From positions 1 to 45,295 of the forward strand of contig CALWXU010000006.1 in the NCBI GenBank assembly GCA_944385585.1: a stretch of 45,295 bases of DNA, written 5' to 3'. The position numbers and the translations under genes were made by a program. Below are positions 41,303-45,295 of the stretch, piece by piece (position 1 is the first letter of the stretch; each line of letters begins with the position of its first letter). This DNA is from an uncultured Flavonifractor sp. (GTDB taxonomy: Bacteria; Bacillota; Clostridia; Oscillospirales; Oscillospiraceae). The notes beneath the pieces are model-generated. The model was not told the origin of the DNA and searched no databases. It saw only the letters and a list, made by a program, of their open reading frames with translations.

Positions 41303-41359
41303 TTACGCGCTGTCAAGCCTCCTTTGATACTTCTCTCCCTCTTCCTGCAGCTCTTCCAT
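41303..41359 (-). CDS. 18-residue small ORF upstream of DUF1538
   Basis: ATG at 41359 has an unusually good GGAGGTGA ribosome site; the frame reads MEELQEEGEKYQRRLDSA and stops at 41303, 21 bases before the DUF1538 start. It is a charged helix. It could be a leader peptide or a small protein, or chance. Confidence 0.35.
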   Translation of the reverse strand: MEELQEEGEKYQRRLDSA

Positions 41360-41377
41360 ACACACTCACCTCCTCCG

Positions 41378-41423
41378 AAAAAAGCGGCCTCTGGTCCATC
41401 AACGGGCCAAGGCCGCCTTTTTT
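41378..41423 (-). terminator. Terminator of the peptide ABC operon
   Basis: AAAAAAG plus GCGGCC arms on one side and GGCCGCCTTTTTT on the other, loop around ATCAAC; CTTTTTT on the minus strand. A small bulge interrupts the stem. Confidence 0.75.
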
Positions 41424-41430
41424 CCGCTTT

Positions 41431-42354
41431 TCAATTTATTTTATCACATTTTGGCCCGGATTTTGTGAAGAAACTGTTAAGTTTCCTATGCGAAGGATTT
41501 CGTATTTTGGAGTCCAGCGCGTCCCGCAGCCCGTCACCCACCCCCTGGAGGCAGAACACGGTGAGCAGCATGCACGCCGCCGGCGGCACCCATACCCAGG
41601 GCCGCTCCGCCAGGACCGGCAGGCTCGCGGCGTACTGGATCAGGCCGCCCCAGGACGCCTGGGGCGTGCGGATGCCCACGCCCAGGAAGCTGAGGCTGGA
41701 CTCGGACAGGATGGCCCGCCCCGCCCGCAGGGGGAGGGCGCACCACACCGGGGAGATCACGTTGGGCAGGATGTTCCGGCGCAGGATCCGCCCCGTCCGC
41801 CCCCCCAGGGCCCGGGCCGCCAGGACGTACTCCTTTTCCCGCACCGAGAGGGTGTTGCCGTACACCAGCCGGGCGATGTCCGTCCACCCCAGCAGGCCCA
41901 GCACCAGCACCAGGTTGACCGCCGACGGCCCTGCCAGGGTTACCAGGCAGAGCACCAGCACGATGCTGGGAAAGCTCTGGAGCACGTCGGCCAGGCGCAT
42001 GATCCAGAACTCCCACGCCCCCCGGCGGTAGCCCGCCAGCAGGCCCAGGGGCACCCCTACCAGGGCGCTGAGGGCCGCCGAGCACAGCCCCACCCCCAGG
42101 GACACCCGCCCGCCGTACACCAGCCTGGCCAGGAGGTCCCGCCCCACGTCGTCGGTGCCCAGGGGGTGGGCCGCCGAGGGGGGCGCCCAGAAGCCGGCCT
42201 CCAGGTCGCTGGCGTAGGGCTCCAGCCCCAGCAGGGGGGGCAGCAGGAGCACCGCCAGCAGCTCCGCCGCCAGAATGGCCAGGCAGAGCGCCGCCCGCCG
42301 GTCCCGGAGGAGCCGCGCCAGGGGGCTCCTCCCGCTCCGCTCACCCCTTCTCAT
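41431..42354 (-). CDS. Peptide/nickel-type ABC permease, DppC/OppC-like
   Basis: A 307-residue inner-membrane permease. N-terminal cytoplasmic RDRRAALCLAILAAELLAVL then HPLGTDDVGRDLLARLVYGG, the usual OppC signature, RVSLGVGLCSAALSALVGVP, and the EAA loop VREKEYVLAARALGGRTGRI. About six helices. ATG at 42354 overlaps the oppB stop by 14 bases. Where relatives end near GDGLRDALDPR, this one continues another 20 residues (SKIRNPSHRKLNSFFTKSG) before stopping. No ATPase genes follow; a terminator lies directly downstream. Confidence 0.9.
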   Translation of the reverse strand: MRRGERSGRSPLARLLRDRRAALCLAILAAELLAVLLLPPLLGLEPYASDLEAGFWAPPSAAHPLGTDDVGRDLLARLVYGGRVSLGVGLCSAALSALVGVPLGLLAGYRRGAWEFWIMRLADVLQSFPSIVLVLCLVTLAGPSAVNLVLVLGLLGWTDIARLVYGNTLSVREKEYVLAARALGGRTGRILRRNILPNVISPVWCALPLRAGRAILSESSLSFLGVGIRTPQASWGGLIQYAASLPVLAERPWVWVPPAACMLLTVFCLQGVGDGLRDALDSKIRNPSHRKLNSFFTKSGPKCDKIN

Positions 42355-43300
42355 AGCGCACCCTGGGGTCGGCCAGCCCGTAGACCAGGTCCAGCAGCAG
42401 GTTGGTGAGGAGCACGGTGAGGGCGATCACCACCGTCACCCCCATGACCACGGCGTCGTCCCGGCTGTCGATGCCGTCAAAGAGCAGGCTGCCCATGCCG
42501 GGCCAGCCGAACACCTGCTCCACCACCACCGAGCCGCCGATGATGTGGGGGATGTGGCTCAGGATGGTGGTGAGCACGGGGATCAGCGACCCGCGGAGGG
42601 CGTGGCGCACCATCACCGCCCCCTCCCCCAGGCCCTTGGCCCGGGCGGTGAGGATGTAGTCCTCCCCCAGCCCCTCCAGGCAGGCGAAGCGGGTCTGCTT
42701 CACCAGCTCCCCCACGCCGCTGAGGCACACCACCCCGGCGGGGAGCGCCAGGTGGCGGAGCAGGTCCCCTATGCCGGTGAACACCCCGTACTCGTACATG
42801 CCCTGGGAGGGCAGCCAGCCCAGGACCACGGAGAACACCAGGATTCCCACCAGGCAGAGGAAAAAGCCGGGCACCCCGAAGCTGACCAGGGACAGGGCGG
42901 AGGCCGCCTTGTCCCAGGCCGAGCCCGGCCGCCAGGCGGCCAGAATCCCCAGGGGGAGGGCGATGGCGACGGCCAGCAGCACCCCCGTCCCCGTCAGCAG
43001 CAGGGAGGGCCCCACCCGCTGGGCGATCATCCCGGCCACCGACCTCCCGGTGAGGTAGGATTCCCCCAGATCCCCCCGGAGCAGGCCGGAGAGCCAGTCC
43101 AGATACTGGACCGGCAGCGGCCGGTCCAGGCCGAGAGACGCCTCCAGCGCCGCTTTCTCGGCGGCGCTGGAGGCGCTCCCCTCCCCCATCAGGTCGGTCA
43201 CAGAGCCGGCGGCCAGGTGGAGCATCCCAAAGACCAGCAGGGTGATGCCCAGAAAGACGGGGATCGCCGTCAGCAGACGGCGGCGGATATAGCGTCCCAT
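42341..43300 (-). CDS. Peptide/nickel-type ABC permease, DppB/OppB-like
   Basis: A 319-residue permease with six helices. N-terminus MGRYIRRRLLTAIPVFLGIT; ASLGLDRPLPVQYLDWLSGL and LLRGDLGESYLTGRSVAGMI are the OppB hallmark; EAA loop near EDYILTARAKGLGEGAVMVR; end LLTNLLLDLVYGLADPRVRY. ATG at 43300 with AGGAGG upstream. It forms the channel with the OppC-like protein. 110 bases separate it from the binding protein gene; that gap contains a palindromic repeat. Confidence 0.92.
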   Translation of the reverse strand: MGRYIRRRLLTAIPVFLGITLLVFGMLHLAAGSVTDLMGEGSASSAAEKAALEASLGLDRPLPVQYLDWLSGLLRGDLGESYLTGRSVAGMIAQRVGPSLLLTGTGVLLAVAIALPLGILAAWRPGSAWDKAASALSLVSFGVPGFFLCLVGILVFSVVLGWLPSQGMYEYGVFTGIGDLLRHLALPAGVVCLSGVGELVKQTRFACLEGLGEDYILTARAKGLGEGAVMVRHALRGSLIPVLTTILSHIPHIIGGSVVVEQVFGWPGMGSLLFDGIDSRDDAVVMGVTVVIALTVLLTNLLLDLVYGLADPRVRYEKG

Positions 43301-43324
43301 AGCTCGATTCCTCCTGCACTTCCG

Positions 43325-43366
43325 GCCCCCAAAGGGGGCACGGGCCGTATGGGCCGGCCCTACGGA
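43325..43366. repeat. Intergenic palindromic repeat (REP-like)
   Basis: GCCCCC/GGGGGC hairpin (43325-43339) followed by GGGCCG-TATG-GGCCGGCCC and CTACGG. The GTATGGNCCGGCCCTAC-like string matches 16733-16750 in another intergenic region. It may protect the binding-protein mRNA end, giving more oppA than oppBC product. Confidence 0.45.
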
Positions 43367-43410
43367 GGTTTTCTCTTTTGCGTTTTTCCCGGCGGCGGCG
43401 CGCGCCCGCC

Positions 43411-44982
43411 TCAGCCGCTCCGGTACTCCCAGTCCCACACGTTCTCGTTGGAGAAGGTGGAGGAGGGGTAGTCGATGCCGTCCACCGCCGGGGACTGGAC
43501 GTGGAGGGTGCGGCTGAACCACAGGGGGATGAAGGGCCGCTCCTCCGCCAGGAACGCCTGGAACTCCGCCACCAGGGCTTGCCGGGCCGCGGGGTCGCCC
43601 TCCCCCTTGATGGCGGCGATGAAGTCGGCGTAGGGGGTCAGATCCGCCACGTGGAAGATGTTGTTGCCCTGGGTAAACCGGCTCTCGGTGAACCACAGGG
43701 GAAGGGCGCCGGGGGTGTGGCTGGCGATGGCCATGTCATATTTCCCGTCCGCCATGCCGGCGAACAGGGTGGCGGAATCCACCGTCTCGATGACCACAGA
43801 GATGCCCGCCTCGGCCAGCTCCTGCTGCATGAGGGCGGCCAGGCCGGCGCGGGTGGACGTGCAGGCCAGGGTATAGGTCCGGCCGTCATAGCCCCCCTGC
43901 TCCAGCAGGGCCTTCGCCCCCTCCACGTCCCGGCTCCAGGTCAGGCCGCTGTCATATCCCGTGCCGGGGGTCAGGTCGGAGGCCGCCGGCTCCCCCAGGC
44001 CCTGGGCCGACTGAAAGCACAGCGTCGCCTTGTCCAGGGCCAGGTCGATGGCCCGGCGCACCTGGGCGCTGGGGATCGTCTCGTTGTTGAGCATCAGCTC
44101 GTAGAAGTAGTTGGGCACCGTGCCCTCCACCACCGTCAGGCCCGCCTCCCGCGCCACCTGGGCATCCTCCACCGACACGTTTCCGCCGAAGGCGTAGTAG
44201 TCCAGATCCCCGGCGATCAGGGAGGTGAGCAGGTTGGACTTGTCGATCACGGTGATGACCAGCCGGTCGAAGCCGGGCGCCCCCAGCTGGTAGTCCCCGT
44301 TGGCCTCCAGCACCAGCTGGCTGCCCGGCGTCTCGGAGACGAATTTGCAGGGGCCGGAGCCGATGGGCGCCTCCCACAGCTCCAGCGTCATGAGCTCCGC
44401 CGGGTCCGTCCCCTCCAGCAGATGGGTGGGCAGGACGTAGTACTCCCGGTTTTTGTCCAGCAGGAAGTCCTCCGGCGTGGTGGGGGCCTTGAAGGTGAGC
44501 TTGAGGGTGTATGTGTCCACCGCCTCCGCCCCCAGCGTCTCCCCTTCCACCGCCGCGCCGTTGTCGTCGGTGCCGGCGAGCACCGCGAAGGCGCCCCGTC
44601 CCAGGGTGGGGCAGTCCGGGTCGGTCAGCAGGGCGATGGTGTCCGCCCAGTGCGCCGCCGTCACCGGGGTGCCGTCGTGAAAGGCCGCCCCCTCATCCAG
44701 ATGGAACAGGACGGCATATCCGCCGTCGGCGCTCTCCCAGGAGGCGGCCCCCCGGGGGTCCAGGGTACCGTCGGCGTGGACGTAGGCCAGGCGGTCGTAG
44801 AGCTTATCGTAGATGATGCGGGAGTAGTTGCTCCCCGACGGGCTGTTGTAGGGCATCAGGGAGTCCCACGCGTTGGACAGGCCGTAGCGCACCACCCGCT
44901 CCCCCGTCCCCGCGCCCCCGCCGCAGGCGGCCAGGGAGAGGGCCAGGAGCAGGGCCAGAACCAGAGTAAACAGCTTCTTCAA
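43411..44982 (-). CDS. Peptide/nickel ABC transporter substrate-binding lipoprotein
   Basis: A 523-residue family 5 solute-binding protein. TTG at 44982 (MKKLFTLVLALLLALSLAAC) is preferred since GAGGAG lies seven bases upstream; the lipobox LSLAAC places the lipidated Cys at residue 20. The mature part shows RYGLSNAWDSLMPYNSPSG, HLDEGAAFHDGTPVTAAHWA, the family-typical region near 65-100, then IGSGPCKFVSETPGSQLVLEA-type (split here) and VRRAIDLALDKATLC. It captures peptides or metal chelates outside and feeds the OppBC-like channel. ATPases must come from elsewhere. Its start region overlaps the duplicated glmS tail by none but abuts it. Confidence 0.9.
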   Translation of the reverse strand: MKKLFTLVLALLLALSLAACGGGAGTGERVVRYGLSNAWDSLMPYNSPSGSNYSRIIYDKLYDRLAYVHADGTLDPRGAASWESADGGYAVLFHLDEGAAFHDGTPVTAAHWADTIALLTDPDCPTLGRGAFAVLAGTDDNGAAVEGETLGAEAVDTYTLKLTFKAPTTPEDFLLDKNREYYVLPTHLLEGTDPAELMTLELWEAPIGSGPCKFVSETPGSQLVLEANGDYQLGAPGFDRLVITVIDKSNLLTSLIAGDLDYYAFGGNVSVEDAQVAREAGLTVVEGTVPNYFYELMLNNETIPSAQVRRAIDLALDKATLCFQSAQGLGEPAASDLTPGTGYDSGLTWSRDVEGAKALLEQGGYDGRTYTLACTSTRAGLAALMQQELAEAGISVVIETVDSATLFAGMADGKYDMAIASHTPGALPLWFTESRFTQGNNIFHVADLTPYADFIAAIKGEGDPAARQALVAEFQAFLAEERPFIPLWFSRTLHVQSPAVDGIDYPSSTFSNENVWDWEYRSG

Positions 44983-44988
44983 TTCGCT

Positions 44989-45080
44989 TCTCCTCACTCC
45001 ACGGTCACCGACTTGGCCAGGTTCCGGGGCTTATCGATGTCGCAGCCAGCCCCACAGGCCTTCCGGCCTGCGGGGGCCCC
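44989..45080. repeat. glmS-tail direct repeat, left copy
   Basis: 92 bases identical but for two substitutions to 45204-45295 (offset 215). On the minus strand it encodes the sixteen residues CDIDKPRNLAKSVTVE plus stop, a GlmS C-terminus, preceded by a hairpin-rich stretch. No ORF of glmS size can precede it, so it is a non-functional copy. Confidence 0.85.
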
Positions 45081-45082
45081 CT

Positions 45083-45203
45083 CTGCTTTTATCTGCTCGG
45101 GCGAAGTAAATTCGCCCGGCATCAAGATTTTTTCTCCGAAAAAATGCTTGTACGCGCCGCAGGCGCGAATGCGGGGCTGCGACAGGATGGCGTTCATATC
45201 ATC
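45083..45203. repeat. Hairpin-rich spacer between the glmS tails
   Basis: Contains CGGGCGAA/TTCGCCCG (about 45098-45119), ATTTTTT/AAAAAAT (about 45128-45145) and GCGCCGCAGGCGC. Readable as peptide on the minus strand (YKHFFGEKILMPGEFTSPEQ) but without typical protein character. Probably part of a dispersed element. Confidence 0.45.
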
Positions 45204-45295
45204 TCTCCTCATTCCACAGTCACCGACTTGGCCAGGTTCCGGGGCTTATCGATGTCGCAGCCAGCCCCACAGGCCTTCCGGCCTGCGGGGGCCCC
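45204..45295. repeat. glmS-tail direct repeat, right copy
   Basis: Matches 44989-45080 at 90 of 92 bases and runs to the window edge. The repeat may extend beyond it. Confidence 0.85.
45209..45295 (-). CDS. glmS: Glutamine--fructose-6-phosphate aminotransferase, last 28 codons
   Basis: The final residues CDIDKPRNLAKSVTVE are the nearly invariant GlmS C-terminus, which closes the active site; GlmS makes glucosamine-6-phosphate for the cell wall. Stop TGA at 45211-45209. The preceding twelve codons (GAPAGRKACGAG) come from a palindromic GC-rich stretch and are not normal GlmS sequence, so this copy may itself carry an in-frame repeat insertion or be a second broken copy. The rest lies outside the window. 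Confidence 0.6.
   Translation of the reverse strand, partial: GAPAGRKACGAGCDIDKPRNLAKSVTVE

Noticed and set aside
44994..45212. 72-residue coding frame on the minus strand
   Set aside because: Made of the hairpin spacer plus the repeated glmS tail; it begins in an overlap with the other tail's stop and has no independent protein character.

Overview
The window looks like a chromosomal segment of a GC-rich, low-GC-phylum bacterium, most plausibly a gut Oscillospiraceae (Flavonifractor / Lawsonibacter / Pseudoflavonifractor-like). That placement is inferred from the GC-rich coding style with strong AGGAGG ribosome sites and frequent GTG/TTG starts. It is supported by the gene content: RqcH with Mini-RNase III, NfnAB, class I-B PyrD/PyrK, a VanG-type cassette, ECF and DUF4430 genes, and DUF1538 with PII. 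No rRNA, tRNA, CRISPR array, integrase or transposase gene was seen.

Layout. 1-3.4 kb: 5' part of an amidohydrolase, a one-pass hypothetical, and a histidine kinase/response regulator pair. 3.4-6.0 kb: an accessory patch of small membrane and soluble unknowns with a frameshifted gene and two copies of one promoter module. 6.1-9.3 kb: rodA-like, then tsaE-tsaB-upp on the other strand. 9.3-12.3 kb: a small membrane protein and nfnAB, which has a large hairpin at its predicted transcript start. 12.3-19.7 kb (minus): mrnC-rqcH-response regulator-ABC ATPase-three ABC-2 permeases-histidine kinase. 19.7-22 kb: superoxide dismutase, then an ECF S component with a DUF4430 (transcobalamin-like) protein.

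22.0-27.8 kb is the most striking part, a compact antibiotic-defence block on the plus strand. An Lsa-type ABC-F protein sits behind a leader with a near-consensus promoter, a three-codon upstream ORF (Met-Arg-Lys-stop) and an intrinsic terminator just before the gene, which is the architecture of drug-sensing attenuation. It is followed by a VanG/VanC-class D-Ala:D-Ser ligase, a VanXY-type D,D-peptidase and a VanT-type membrane serine racemase, the last three coupled by ATGA overlaps. No vanR/vanS adjoins them. The block ends in a 215-bp MITE-like element made of nested hairpins, with 15-bp inverted ends, flanked by identical 29-bp hairpin repeats.

28-38 kb (minus): a secreted phosphodiester glycosidase, a YgiQ radical-SAM protein coupled to a phosphatase-acetyltransferase fusion, two paralogous small proteins, and the pyrimidine genes pyrC-pyrF-pyrK-pyrD. 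The pyr operon has a leader with a terminator inside a short ORF. 38-45.3 kb: a tiny glycine-rich membrane protein, an HTH regulator, DUF1538 coupled to a tandem PII-like protein, and a peptide-type ABC system (binding protein and two permeases, no ATPases). The right edge is a 215-bp-offset duplication of the glmS 3' end.

All calls rest on reading the sequence and remembered family motifs. No database search was run.
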